DNA from: Arthrobacter sp. Soil736 | GTDB lineage: Bacteria; Actinomycetota; Actinomycetes; Actinomycetales; Micrococcaceae | Direction of reading: 5' to 3' | Assembly: GCF_001428005.1 (NCBI RefSeq) | Contig: NZ_LMSB01000011.1 | Location: forward strand, 24,610-79,548 | DNA: 54,939 nt | Shown: positions 43,887 to 51,825 of the stretch, in pieces | Layout of the letters: every line of letters starts with the position of its first letter | Numbering within the stretch: the stretch's first letter is position 1 | Notes under the pieces: generated by a model | What the model was told of the DNA's origin: nothing | The model's input: only the letters and a program-made list of their open reading frames with translations | Databases searched by the model: none | Translations under genes and position numbers: made by a program

Positions 43887-44453
43887 ATGGCAGCAACCGC
43901 ATCACCGGCATCTTCCGGGGAGACTCGCGTCGTGACGGGCTGGACGGGGCGACTGTTCGAAGACTTCACAGTGGGAGACATTTACTACCACCCCTTCGGC
44001 AAGACGGTCACCGAAGCCGACAACCAGAGCTTCACGCTGATGACCCAGAACGTTGCGAAAACCCACGTCGACCGCAATTTCGCCAAGGCCACTGAGTTCG
44101 GCCTGCCCCTGGTCAACTCGACGTTCACCCTGGCACTGGTCACCGGACAGTCCACCATCGATCTGTCCATGAACGTCTTCGCCAACATGGGCTGGGACGA
44201 GGTAAGAATGCCCAACCCGGTCTTCGAAGGTGACACGATCTATTCACGGTCCAAAGTGCTCGCTGTCCGGGAATCAAAATCGCGCCCCAACCTGGGCCTC
44301 GTGACGGTGGCCACCGAAGGATTCAATCAGGACGGCAAGATTGTCATCAGCTACCGGCGCACGTTCATGGTCTACAGGCAGGGCCACCTGCCGGGCGTGG
44401 AGGCTGCCCGTCCGGACGAATCCACCCTGCCGCACATTGGAGACTTCCAGTGA
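43887..44453 (+). CDS. MaoC-family hydratase (mesaconyl-/itaconyl-CoA hydratase-like)
   Basis: 188-residue hot-dog-fold enoyl-CoA hydratase. The active-site stretch reads NVAKTHVDRNFAKATEFG, matching the MaoC subfamily found beside CitE-type lyases, where the usual catalytic Asp of GDxNPxH is replaced and the histidine is kept. Segments LVNSTFTLALVTGQS and NPVFEGDTIYSRSKVL also fit. Members hydrate mesaconyl-CoA or itaconyl-CoA to citramalyl-CoA, or dehydrate methylmalyl-CoA. The ribosome site AAGGGAG is 8 nt before the ATG. The stop overlaps the GTG of the lyase gene. Confidence 0.87.
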   Translation: MAATASPASSGETRVVTGWTGRLFEDFTVGDIYYHPFGKTVTEADNQSFTLMTQNVAKTHVDRNFAKATEFGLPLVNSTFTLALVTGQSTIDLSMNVFANMGWDEVRMPNPVFEGDTIYSRSKVLAVRESKSRPNLGLVTVATEGFNQDGKIVISYRRTFMVYRQGHLPGVEAARPDESTLPHIGDFQ

Positions 44454-45325
44454 CGGCCCCGGAGACGTTGTCAGCCACAACCACCGGCGAGGGCATCGTA
44501 TCGGAAGCGGTTACCGCGCTGTTCGTGCCGGGTGACCGCCCCGAAAGGTTCGCCAAGGCGACGGCCTCGGGTGCCGACGTCGTGATCATTGACCTTGAGG
44601 ACGCCGTCGCTCCCGCCGATAAGGCGGCAGCGCTGGCATCGGCGGTGGACGCCCTGGCCCGGGGCGGCGTGCGCGCCCTGGTCCGTGTGAATCCGATTGA
44701 TTCACCGGCTTACGACGCCGAAATCACCGCTCTGCTGTCCCTCACCGAATGGCAGCACCACGGGCTGCTGGGCATCATCGTTCCCAAGGCCGACGATCCG
44801 GAGGTCCTTCTCCGGCTGCGCAACCGCCTTCCCGCAGATCTGGCGCTGGTTCCACTCATCGAGTCAGCAGCCGGGCTGATCCATGCCTTGGAGCTCGCAC
44901 AGGTTCGCGGGATCACACGGCTGGCCTTCGGGGCCATCGATTTTGCCCTGGACATCAATGCGGACAGCGGAGACCGGTACCTGGACCACGCCCGCTCCGA
45001 ACTGGTCCTGGCGTCCAGGGCCGCCGGCATCGCGGCGCCACTGGATTCTCCCTGCACCGAAATACGGGACGCGGGACGCATCTCCGAGTCGGCCAGACTC
45101 GCACGAAACTTCGGATTCAGCGGGAAGCTCTGCATCCACCCTGCCCAAATCCCCTTCGTCGGGGCGGCGTTCGCGCCCGCCGAAGAGGAAGTAGCGTGGG
45201 CGCTGTCCGTCATCGACGCCGAAGGGGGCGCCACCCAGGTGGCGGGGCAAATGATCGACCGGCCTGTCACCGAACGCGCCAAACGCATTTTGCACCAGGC
45301 CAAGAAAGGATCCTCGAATGGCTGA
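44450..45325 (+). CDS. CitE-like CoA ester lyase (citramalyl-/malyl-CoA lyase type)
   Basis: 291-residue HpcH/HpaI-citrate lyase beta type TIM barrel. Active-site segments are LFVPGDRPERFAKA, VVIIDLEDAV, LVRVNPID, LIESAAGLIHALEL with the metal-site glutamate, AFGAIDFALDI with the second acidic ligand, and GKLCIHPAQIPFV. Such stand-alone CitE proteins cleave citramalyl-CoA to acetyl-CoA and pyruvate or related 3-hydroxyacyl-CoAs; no citrate lyase alpha or gamma subunit is present. The GTG start overlaps the MaoC stop by 4 bp and the end overlaps the CoA transferase start by 8 bp. Confidence 0.89.
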   Translation: MTAPETLSATTTGEGIVSEAVTALFVPGDRPERFAKATASGADVVIIDLEDAVAPADKAAALASAVDALARGGVRALVRVNPIDSPAYDAEITALLSLTEWQHHGLLGIIVPKADDPEVLLRLRNRLPADLALVPLIESAAGLIHALELAQVRGITRLAFGAIDFALDINADSGDRYLDHARSELVLASRAAGIAAPLDSPCTEIRDAGRISESARLARNFGFSGKLCIHPAQIPFVGAAFAPAEEEVAWALSVIDAEGGATQVAGQMIDRPVTERAKRILHQAKKGSSNG

Positions 45326-46505
45326 GCTGCCCTTGGAAGGCATCACCGTTGTTTCCCTGGAACAGGCCGTTGCCGCGCCCTTCGCCACCCGGCAGCTTGC
45401 TGACCTCGGGGCGAGGGTCATCAAGATCGAACGCGACACCGGCGACTTCGCCCGCGGCTACGACGACAAAGTGAGCGGAATGTCCAGCTACTTCGTCTGG
45501 CTCAACCGCGGCAAGGAAAGCATCGTCCTGGACCTCAAATCCGAGGACGGCCTCAACGTCCTGAAGAAACTGGTCTCCCAGGCGGACATCCTCGTTCAGA
45601 ACCTCGCGCCCGGAGCCGTCGAGCGGCTGGGCCTCGGGCCCGACGACGCCCTGGCGCTCAACCCCCGGCTGATCCATGCCTCCATATCCGGCTACGGCCG
45701 CGGCGGCTCCCACGAACAGAAAAAGGCCTACGACCTGCTCATCCAGTGCGAGGCCGGGTTGCTCAGCGTCACGGGGACACCGGATTCCCCGGCGAAGGTG
45801 GGGGTGTCCATTGCCGACATCTGCGCCGGAATGTACGCCTACTCAGGAATCCTGACCTCGCTGCTGCAGCGGGCCGGGACCGGGCGGGGCGACGTTCTGG
45901 AGGTATCCATGCTCGAGGCCCTCGGTGAATGGATGAGCCAGCCATACTTCTACGCCGAATACGGGGGAGCCCCGCCGGCCCGGAGCGGCGCCCAGCATGC
46001 GAGCATCGCGCCCTACGGTCCTTTTCCCGCCGCAGACGGCACCGTGTTCCTCGGCATCCAGAACGAACGCGAATGGGCAACGTTCTGCGCGGACGTCCTC
46101 GAGCAGCCCGGCCTGGCGCAGGACCCCCGTTTCACCAGCAACACCCTGCGGGTGGAAAACCGCTCCGCGCTCCATGACGCCATCAACACCGCCCTTAGCC
46201 AGCAGTCGACGGCAGCTCTCATTTCCAGGCTCGACGCCGCCAGCATCGCGAACGCGCAACTGAGGAATATGCGCGACTTCTCGGCGCACCCGCAACTCAG
46301 CGAACGGAACCGCTGGCGGGACGTCGAGTCCCCGGTGGGGCCGGTTCGCAGCCTGATCCCGCCGGTGACATCCCGCGAGGGCGCCTTCCGCATGGGGCCG
46401 GTGCCGGCACTCGGCGAGCACACGGAGAAGATACGCGCCGAACTGGAAAACGGCGGAATCTTGAGGGTTCCTACATTGGCCCGTCCGGCCGCGAGCAGGA
46501 GATGA
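45318..46505 (+). CDS. Class III CoA transferase (CaiB/BaiF family)
   Basis: 395-residue interlocked-dimer CoA transferase. The N-terminus reads LEGITVVSLEQAVAAPFATR, then DLGARVIKIER, SSYFVWLNRGKESIVLDLK, and VGVSIADICAGMYAYSG, where D167 is the catalytic aspartate that carries the acyl intermediate. Members activate mesaconate, citramalate, itaconate or similar acids from succinyl-CoA. With the hydratase and lyase it could complete free acid to acetyl-CoA plus pyruvate. The ribosome site AAAGGA is good. The 3' end overlaps the convergent LysR gene by 35 bp. Confidence 0.9.
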   Translation: MAELPLEGITVVSLEQAVAAPFATRQLADLGARVIKIERDTGDFARGYDDKVSGMSSYFVWLNRGKESIVLDLKSEDGLNVLKKLVSQADILVQNLAPGAVERLGLGPDDALALNPRLIHASISGYGRGGSHEQKKAYDLLIQCEAGLLSVTGTPDSPAKVGVSIADICAGMYAYSGILTSLLQRAGTGRGDVLEVSMLEALGEWMSQPYFYAEYGGAPPARSGAQHASIAPYGPFPAADGTVFLGIQNEREWATFCADVLEQPGLAQDPRFTSNTLRVENRSALHDAINTALSQQSTAALISRLDAASIANAQLRNMRDFSAHPQLSERNRWRDVESPVGPVRSLIPPVTSREGAFRMGPVPALGEHTEKIRAELENGGILRVPTLARPAASRR

Positions 46506-47361
46506 AGTGATCCACCAGCGGCTCCTCGCCGCCGGCGCGGCTGACCACTGACAGTTCCACCAGATCGATGCGGTCTCTGAGTTCGCGCCACACGAGCCCT
46601 CGGGACTGCCGTGCCACCGAGGACTTCGGAACCAGCGTCACGCCCAGCCCGCACTCCACCATGGCGAGCTGGGAATGGATGGAGTTGGCGAAGTGGTGCG
46701 CCTCGGGGCTGAAGCCCGCCTGCCGGCACGCGGCCACAAGTTCGTCGTGGTAGTCGGGGGAGATGGGGCGGGGGAGCCACACCCAGGAGTCGTCGCGGTA
46801 ATCGGACAGGTCCACGGGGCCGTCCGTGCCCGCCAGTCGGTGGCCCTCGGGCATGGCGAGGACAAAGTGGTCGCGCCGGAGCGGTACTGAGTTCAGCTGG
46901 CGGCCCGTCACTGCCTGGCGGATCACCGCGACATCGAGTTCCCTGCGCAGCAGCGCATCACGTCCGTGGTGGGTATCGATCTCCTGGACGTGCAGCTCCA
47001 CCAGGGGCCGCGACTCCCGGAAACGGCGGAGGATCTGCGGCAGCACCTCGCTGAACACGGACGTCACTGCGCCGATCCGGAGGATCCCGGCAAGCCCCGC
47101 GCTGGCCTGTTCGGCCACCTCACGGGCACGTTCGGACGCGCCGACCAGCAGCCGGCACTGTTCCAGGAACATCCGCCCGGCCTCCGTCAGCAGGACGGTG
47201 CGGCTGGAGCGGATGAGCAGTGTGGTGCCGAGCTGGCGCTCCAGCTGCAGGATGGCCTGGCTCAACGGCGGCTGGGACATGTGGAGCCGGTCCGCGGCGC
47301 GGCCAAAATGCAGTTCTTCTGCCACGGCGATGAAGAACCGTGCCTGGCGTACTTCCACCAT
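46471..47361 (-). CDS. LysR-family transcriptional regulator
   Basis: 296-residue LysR protein. The HTH is VEVRQARFFIAVAEELHFG with LHMSQPPLSQAILQLERQLG, and the effector domain starts near GILRIGAVTSVFSEVLPQIL, similar to CbnR/CatR-like regulators of acid catabolism. It is divergent from the RraA operon by 79 bp, the classical LysR arrangement, and convergent with the CoA transferase gene. It probably activates the RraA operon, perhaps with feedback from pathway acids (inference). Confidence 0.92.
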   Translation of the reverse strand: MVEVRQARFFIAVAEELHFGRAADRLHMSQPPLSQAILQLERQLGTTLLIRSSRTVLLTEAGRMFLEQCRLLVGASERAREVAEQASAGLAGILRIGAVTSVFSEVLPQILRRFRESRPLVELHVQEIDTHHGRDALLRRELDVAVIRQAVTGRQLNSVPLRRDHFVLAMPEGHRLAGTDGPVDLSDYRDDSWVWLPRPISPDYHDELVAACRQAGFSPEAHHFANSIHSQLAMVECGLGVTLVPKSSVARQSRGLVWRELRDRIDLVELSVVSRAGGEEPLVDHFISCSRPDGPM

Positions 47362-47440
47362 GAAATCAGGTCGCTCCTCGTCTTACAGCAGGTGTAAATC
47401 AGACCTTCACCATATCGATGTTAGGCGGTCTACTGGAACC

Positions 47441-48112
47441 ATGACCTCAAACGAATCATCCCTCCTGGACAGCTACGCGGCCCTTGACTCCGCCGCGGTG
47501 TCGGACGCCCTGGACGCCCTCGGCCTCGCCCCGGGACAGCCCGGATTCCTGCCGGTCTGGGGCCACCCCAAGATCGCGGGGTTCGCCGTCACCGTCCAGC
47601 TCGAGCCGTTCGTCCCCGGCCCGTCAGGTCCCCATATCGGCGCCACGGCGGTGGCCGGCGCCTCCAGCACCGACGTCATTGTCGTCGCCAACGACGGTCG
47701 CACCGACGTCTCCTGCTGGGGAGGCCTCCTTAGCCTCGGCGCCAGCCTGAACGGTGTCCGCGGAGTGGTGGCGGACGGCGCCTGCCGGGATGTGAACGAA
47801 GCCCGTGAACTCGGCTTCCCGGTGTTCGCCAAGGGGCGGATCCCCGCCACCGCCCGCGGCCGGCTCCAGCAGCGGTCCGCCGGCGAGCCCGTCCAGCTCG
47901 GCAAGGTCACGGTCGCTCCAGGTGACCTGGTCCTCGCCGACGAAACCGGCGTCGTCGTGGTCCCTCACGAGCACGTCGAAAAAGTGCTGAAGAAAGCCCA
48001 GGCCGTCGCGGCGCGCGAACAAGCCATCGCCGCGGACCTGCGCTCCGGCATCCCCCTGCACGAGGCCATGCGCGATGCCCGCCTGGCCGGAACCACCGAG
48101 GAAAACCACTGA
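47441..48112 (+). CDS. RraA/HMG-aldolase family protein 1 of 3
   Basis: 223-residue protein of the RraA-like fold, whose characterised catabolic members are 4-hydroxy-4-methyl-2-oxoglutarate/4-carboxy-4-hydroxy-2-oxoadipate aldolases. The family motif is D-x20-R-D-x2-E/D. Here R116, D117 and E120 (CRDVNE) are kept but the first acidic position is Gly 95 (CWGGLLS). The start of the fold reads SAAVSDALDALG. The weak upstream GGAAC is the only ribosome site. The stop shares one base with the start of the next paralog. Alone it may be inactive as an aldolase or use a different metal arrangement. Confidence 0.87.
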   Translation: MTSNESSLLDSYAALDSAAVSDALDALGLAPGQPGFLPVWGHPKIAGFAVTVQLEPFVPGPSGPHIGATAVAGASSTDVIVVANDGRTDVSCWGGLLSLGASLNGVRGVVADGACRDVNEARELGFPVFAKGRIPATARGRLQQRSAGEPVQLGKVTVAPGDLVLADETGVVVVPHEHVEKVLKKAQAVAAREQAIAADLRSGIPLHEAMRDARLAGTTEENH

Positions 48113-48774
48113 TGACCACCAACACCTTCGACGTCACCACCCGGCTTGCGGCCCTGCCCACGGCCGCCATCTCCGACGCCCTTGACTCACTGGGCGTGCA
48201 CGCGACCCTGCACGGGCTCGCACCACTCAGCTACGAGTTCCGGACCGCCGGACCCGCCTTCACGGTGCAGTACGAGCCGGCCGGATCTGAACGCGGGAGC
48301 GTGGGTGACTTTCTCGACGACGTACCGCCGGGGGCCGTGGTGCTCATTGACAACCAGGGCCGCACCGACGTCACGGTGTGGGGCGGCATCATGACCGAGA
48401 TCGCGGCCGCCCGCGGGATCGCCGGGACCGTCATCAACGGTGTCTGCCGGGACGTCTCCACGTCCCTGGAGCAGAACTATCCGCTCTTCAGCCGCGGCCG
48501 GTTCATGCGCACAGGCAAGGACCGGGTCCGCCTGGTGGCGGTCGGCGCCGAGCTCACCATCAACGACGTCACGATCTCGCCTGCCGACATCATCTGCGGC
48601 GACGCGGACGGCGCACTGGCCGTGCCCTACGCGCACGCCGAACGGGTGGCCGAGATCGCTGAACGGATTGAAGCTACCGAGGCCAGGATCATCGCGGCGG
48701 TCAAGGCAGGGTCCACCCTGGTCCGGGCCAGGGCCGATCTGGGCTACCACGACCTTCAGTGGAGGAACGCATGA
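48112..48774 (+). CDS. RraA/HMG-aldolase family protein 2 of 3
   Basis: 220-residue RraA-fold protein with TAAISDALDSLG and FTVQYEPAGSE at the start, so close in layout to paralog 1. The aldolase motif is the most degraded of the three: Gly 92 in place of the first acid (VWGGIMTEI), R113 and D114 kept (CRDVST), and Thr 117 in place of the last acid. The ATG overlaps the previous stop by one base. Classification by fold is sure; aldolase activity is doubtful. It may be a structural subunit of a mixed trimer. Confidence 0.86.
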   Translation: MTTNTFDVTTRLAALPTAAISDALDSLGVHATLHGLAPLSYEFRTAGPAFTVQYEPAGSERGSVGDFLDDVPPGAVVLIDNQGRTDVTVWGGIMTEIAAARGIAGTVINGVCRDVSTSLEQNYPLFSRGRFMRTGKDRVRLVAVGAELTINDVTISPADIICGDADGALAVPYAHAERVAEIAERIEATEARIIAAVKAGSTLVRARADLGYHDLQWRNA

Positions 48775-49409
48775 GCGCCCCGGCAGGCGGGCATTCCGCG
48801 GCCACCCTGTACGAGGCGTCAAAACTGCCCTGCGCCTGCGACCCCGGTCTCCGGGCGGCCTGGCCGGGCGCCCGTGTTGCCGGGCCGGCGTTTACAGTCC
48901 GGGGCATCGGCGGTGACAACCTCGCGCTCCACAGCGCCGTCCTGGCCGCGCCGGCGGGCAGCGTGCTCGTCGCGGATATGCAGGGCGCGGCGCATGGCCA
49001 CTGGGGCGAGGTCCTGGCCGTCGCAGCCCAGCACCGGGGCATCGCAGGCCTCATCATCGACGGCGGAGTGCGCGACGTCGGCGAGATGGCCGCCTTGGAA
49101 TTCCCTGTCTTCTCGCGATCGGTCACAGTGGTCGGAACCGTCAAGGACTACCCCGGCGACCTTCGCTCACCCGTCCGCGTAGGGGGCATTACCGTGCAGA
49201 CCGGCGACCTGGTGGTCGGGGACGCGGACGGAGTCATAGTCCTGCCCCAACATGCGGCAGCCGAGGTGATCGCCCGCGCCGATCAGCGCGTCGCTGACGA
49301 GCGCCGCATCCTCGCCGAAATCAAGAGCGGCAAGACAACCCTCGAACTCTACGGACTTCCCGTGGACCGGCCCGCGAAAGGAACAGGTTGCCAACTGAAA
49401 ACAGCCTGA
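48771..49409 (+). CDS. RraA/HMG-aldolase family protein 3 of 3, complete motif
   Basis: 212-residue RraA-fold protein. It carries the full acidic set: E80 in HWGEVLAVAA, then 20 residues, R101-D102 and E105 in VRDVGE, and IIDGG before. It is therefore the best candidate for a working pyruvate aldolase or oxaloacetate decarboxylase. The N-terminus is shorter and starts with a different cysteine-containing segment (SKLPCACDPGL), so it is the most distant of the three. The ATG overlaps the paralog 2 stop by 4 bp, with a GGAGGAAC ribosome site, and its end overlaps the hydrolase start by 22 bp. Confidence 0.9.
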   Translation: MSAPAGGHSAATLYEASKLPCACDPGLRAAWPGARVAGPAFTVRGIGGDNLALHSAVLAAPAGSVLVADMQGAAHGHWGEVLAVAAQHRGIAGLIIDGGVRDVGEMAALEFPVFSRSVTVVGTVKDYPGDLRSPVRVGGITVQTGDLVVGDADGVIVLPQHAAAEVIARADQRVADERRILAEIKSGKTTLELYGLPVDRPAKGTGCQLKTA

Positions 49410-50215
49410 CCAGGCACGAAATCCCGCTCACCGTCGAAGGCACGGACGTGCGCCTGTCCTGCATGAGCCGCGCGGGCGAGGGCCTCCCGCTGGTCTTTCT
49501 TCACGGATTCGGTTCCACCAAGGAGGACTATGCGGACGTCGTCCAGAACCCGGACTTCGCCGGCCGGCCCGTCTTCGCCTACGACGCCCCCGGATGCGGC
49601 GAATCCTGGTGCGCTGATCTGGCGAAGATCTCGATCCCGTTCCTGGTCGGCACGGCCCTCACGGCCCTCGCGGCCCAGGGAATCGATCGGTTCCATCTGG
49701 TGGGCCACTCCATGGGCGGGCTCACTTCGCTCATGCTCGCCCACCAGGCGCCGGGCCGCGTGGCCAGCTTCACCGACATCGAAGGGAATCTCGCGCCTGA
49801 AGACTGCTTCCTCAGCCGGCAGATCTTCCTCCACCCCCAGGAGAACGCGGAACAGTTCCTGGAGGACTTCATCGCCCGCAACTGGGCGGCGCAGTTCTAT
49901 TCGAGCCAGCTGTACGCCACCAGCGTCCGGTACAAGGTCCGGGCCGGGGCGGTCCGGGGCATTTTCGAGTCGATGGTGCAGCTCTCGGACAGCGCAGACC
50001 TGATGGCCACGTTCCTGAATCTTCCGATGCCCCGGATGTTCATGTACGGCGAGCAGAACCGTTCGCTGAGCTACCTTCCACACCTCGCCGCCCGGGGCGT
50101 CCAGCTGGCGGAGATCCCGCGGAGCGGCCACTTCCCCATGTACTCCAATGCACCCGAGATGTGGGACCGGATCGCAGCCTTCCAGCGCCAGGCGGACCCG
50201 GCGGCGTTGCAGTGA
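49388..50215 (+). CDS. Alpha/beta hydrolase
   Basis: 275-residue alpha/beta hydrolase with oxyanion segment LVFLHGFGSTKEDY, nucleophile serine in LVGHSMGGLTS and late histidine in IPRSGHFPMYSNAP. The acidic triad member is probably in the strand near FMYGEQN or before the cap. It resembles ester and lactone hydrolases of aromatic or acid catabolism. The start is TTG at 49388, within the preceding gene, preceded by AAAGGAAC. It is the last gene of the RraA operon and could open a lactone or ester to supply the aldolase substrate (inference). Confidence 0.86.
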   Translation: MPTENSLTRHEIPLTVEGTDVRLSCMSRAGEGLPLVFLHGFGSTKEDYADVVQNPDFAGRPVFAYDAPGCGESWCADLAKISIPFLVGTALTALAAQGIDRFHLVGHSMGGLTSLMLAHQAPGRVASFTDIEGNLAPEDCFLSRQIFLHPQENAEQFLEDFIARNWAAQFYSSQLYATSVRYKVRAGAVRGIFESMVQLSDSADLMATFLNLPMPRMFMYGEQNRSLSYLPHLAARGVQLAEIPRSGHFPMYSNAPEMWDRIAAFQRQADPAALQ

Positions 50216-50403
50216 GACGGACCGGCCTGTCTCGGCTCCTTCGACTTCGTAATTTCTTCTAGTCGCCACGCACGCACGTGGGTAGACTCCGCAGTGTCGC
50301 TCCCCGGATCGGCGGCGCCGGGATCCGACGGCCCGATCAACGAGCGGTCTGCGAAGCGGAGGCATTTCCGAAACGCCTGGACCGCGGAAGCCAGGAGCAA
50401 GTC

Positions 50404-50781
50404 ATGAACAGGGTTGAAAAAGGCGTCGTCAACGCAGCTCTGGTCGCCGGCCTCGTGGGTGGCGGCATCTATCTCGCCATGGGCGGTTCCGTCGGTGCGT
50501 CATCCTCGAATCAAACGGACAGCCGGTTCGCTGCAGAGGCAGCCAAAGGAGGCCACCAGGCCAACGGGATCACGGAGCAGCAGCTGACGGGGACCGCGGC
50601 CGCCAAGGTCAGGGCGGCCGCCATCGCAGCAAACCCCGGGGCAACGGTCCAGCGCGTAGAGACCGACGCCGAGGGCGCCGCATATGAGGCCCACATCATC
50701 AAGGCCGACGGCTCGCCGGCAACCGTGAAGCTGAACGCTTCATTCACCGTCACGGCCACGGAGTCCGGGCGGGGACGCTAG
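50404..50781 (+). CDS. Small membrane-anchored PepSY-like protein
   Basis: 125-residue protein with one N-terminal hydrophobic segment (about 8-27, ALVAGLVGGGIYLAMGG) and an extracytoplasmic part. The C-terminal half (GTAAAKVRAAAIAANPGAT, then VETDAEGAAYEAHIIKADG) has the helix plus beta-sheet pattern of a PepSY domain, a small inhibitor-like fold. The ATG at 50404 has an AGGAGC ribosome site. It stands alone and is followed by a terminator hairpin. Function unknown. Confidence 0.78.
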   Translation: MNRVEKGVVNAALVAGLVGGGIYLAMGGSVGASSSNQTDSRFAAEAAKGGHQANGITEQQLTGTAAAKVRAAAIAANPGATVQRVETDAEGAAYEAHIIKADGSPATVKLNASFTVTATESGRGR

Positions 50782-50797
50782 AAACGACGACGGCGGC

Positions 50798-50827
50798 GGA
50801 CGACGGCGGGAGGTCCCGCCGTCGTCC
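50798..50827. terminator. Terminator hairpin, repeat copy 2
   Basis: Perfect 13-bp stem GGACGACGGCGGG / CCCGCCGTCGTCC with an AGGT loop, 16 bp after the PepSY-like gene and 3 bp from the end of the convergent NUDIX gene. It shares its stem with copy 1 (33481-33514) and serves both genes. Confidence 0.8.
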
Positions 50828-50830
50828 GGC

Positions 50831-51340
50831 CTACTTTGGTCGTGCGTTCGGTTCGCCGTCCCGTTCACCGTCTCGTTCACCGAGGTGCTCGATGAGCGCG
50901 TCGAGGATCGGCAGTTGCCCCTTCACTAACTTGGTCCGGGCTTCGGCTTCGGGGAACCACTTCGCGTCATCGATTTCGGGGTAGTTCTGCACCACTCCCG
51001 ATCCCTTCGGCCATTCCAGCGAAAACGTGTTGCTCACAATTTGCCCGGGCTGGAAGTCCGCCTCTGCGGCAAAAGCCGTGATGAGCTTGCCTGAGGGCTG
51101 CCGGAAAGTCCCCAGCTGCAGGTAGTCAGCCGACGGTGCGGGCGTGCCCATTTCCTCGACGAATTCACGCAGGGCGGCGACCAGCGGATCCTCGGCTTCG
51201 AGGTACTCGCCCTTGGGAATGGACCAGGCGTGGGTGTCCTTGCGGGCCCAGAACGGCCCGCCCATATGCGCAATCCAGACCTCCAGCCGAGATTCCGTGT
51301 CCCGCCGGTACAGCAGGATGCCTGCGCTTCGAACCGTCAT
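50831..51340 (-). CDS. NUDIX hydrolase
   Basis: 169-residue NUDIX protein. The Nudix box runs from GEYLEAEDPLVAAL to REFVEEMG, matching GX5EX7REUXEEXGU. The N-terminal strand SAGILLYRRDTESRLEVWI and WARKDTHAWSIPKG resemble a DUF4743/MutT-like group acting on nucleotide diphosphates; the substrate is not known. The ATG at 51340 has a GGAGGG ribosome site. The C-terminus is charged (GERDGERDGEPNARPK). Confidence 0.9.
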   Translation of the reverse strand: MTVRSAGILLYRRDTESRLEVWIAHMGGPFWARKDTHAWSIPKGEYLEAEDPLVAALREFVEEMGTPAPSADYLQLGTFRQPSGKLITAFAAEADFQPGQIVSNTFSLEWPKGSGVVQNYPEIDDAKWFPEAEARTKLVKGQLPILDALIEHLGERDGERDGEPNARPK

Positions 51341-51434
51341 GTGCCCTCCACGTCCCAAGGCTATCGGTAACCATTGTGCCTCGGGGCATTCGGTTCTATG
51401 GTGAGGGCGTTCGCACCCCAGGCCAGGAGGGACG

Positions 51435-51800
51435 ATGTCCGGCGAGCCAGTGTTCTTTGAAATCGGCGTGGAAGACCCCGAGCGGGGCAAGGCGTTCTAC
51501 GGGGCGCTCTTCGGCTGGGACTTTGCTCCCGGGCCCTCCGAAGGCGGAGGATTCATGATCGGCACGCCGGGGATCCCCGGCGGCATGCACGGCGGGGACC
51601 GCGGAGCCGTGCCCTACGTCTTCTTCCGGGTGGACGACATGGACGCTGCCCTGGACCGCGTGCGGAAGCTCGGCGGTTCGGTGGATGATCCTGAGCTAGG
51701 GGATGACACGAGTGACGGGGAATACGGAAGGTTCAAGCTCTGCAAGGACGATCAGGGCTCGGCCTTCGGACTCCACGAACCGCCAAAGCCCTCCGCCTAG
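51435..51800 (+). CDS. VOC-family protein (glyoxalase/bleomycin-resistance fold)
   Basis: 121-residue vicinal-oxygen-chelate protein with one complete module pair: FFEIGVEDPERGKAFYGALF, FGWDFAPGP, VFFRVDDMDAALDRVRKLGG, and DDQGSAFGLHEPP at the end. It is the short CFP32/YdcJ-like type found widely in Actinobacteria, without an assigned reaction. The AGGAGG ribosome site is strong. The start is divergent from the NUDIX gene by 94 bp. Confidence 0.88.
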   Translation: MSGEPVFFEIGVEDPERGKAFYGALFGWDFAPGPSEGGGFMIGTPGIPGGMHGGDRGAVPYVFFRVDDMDAALDRVRKLGGSVDDPELGDDTSDGEYGRFKLCKDDQGSAFGLHEPPKPSA

Positions 51801-51825
51801 ATTCCAGTCGCGGACGAATCGCTTG

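Noticed and set aside
47441..49409. RraA proteins as regulators of RNase E
   Set aside because: That role is known for the E. coli protein. Here the genes form a catabolic-type operon with a LysR regulator and a hydrolase, and the third copy has the aldolase motif.
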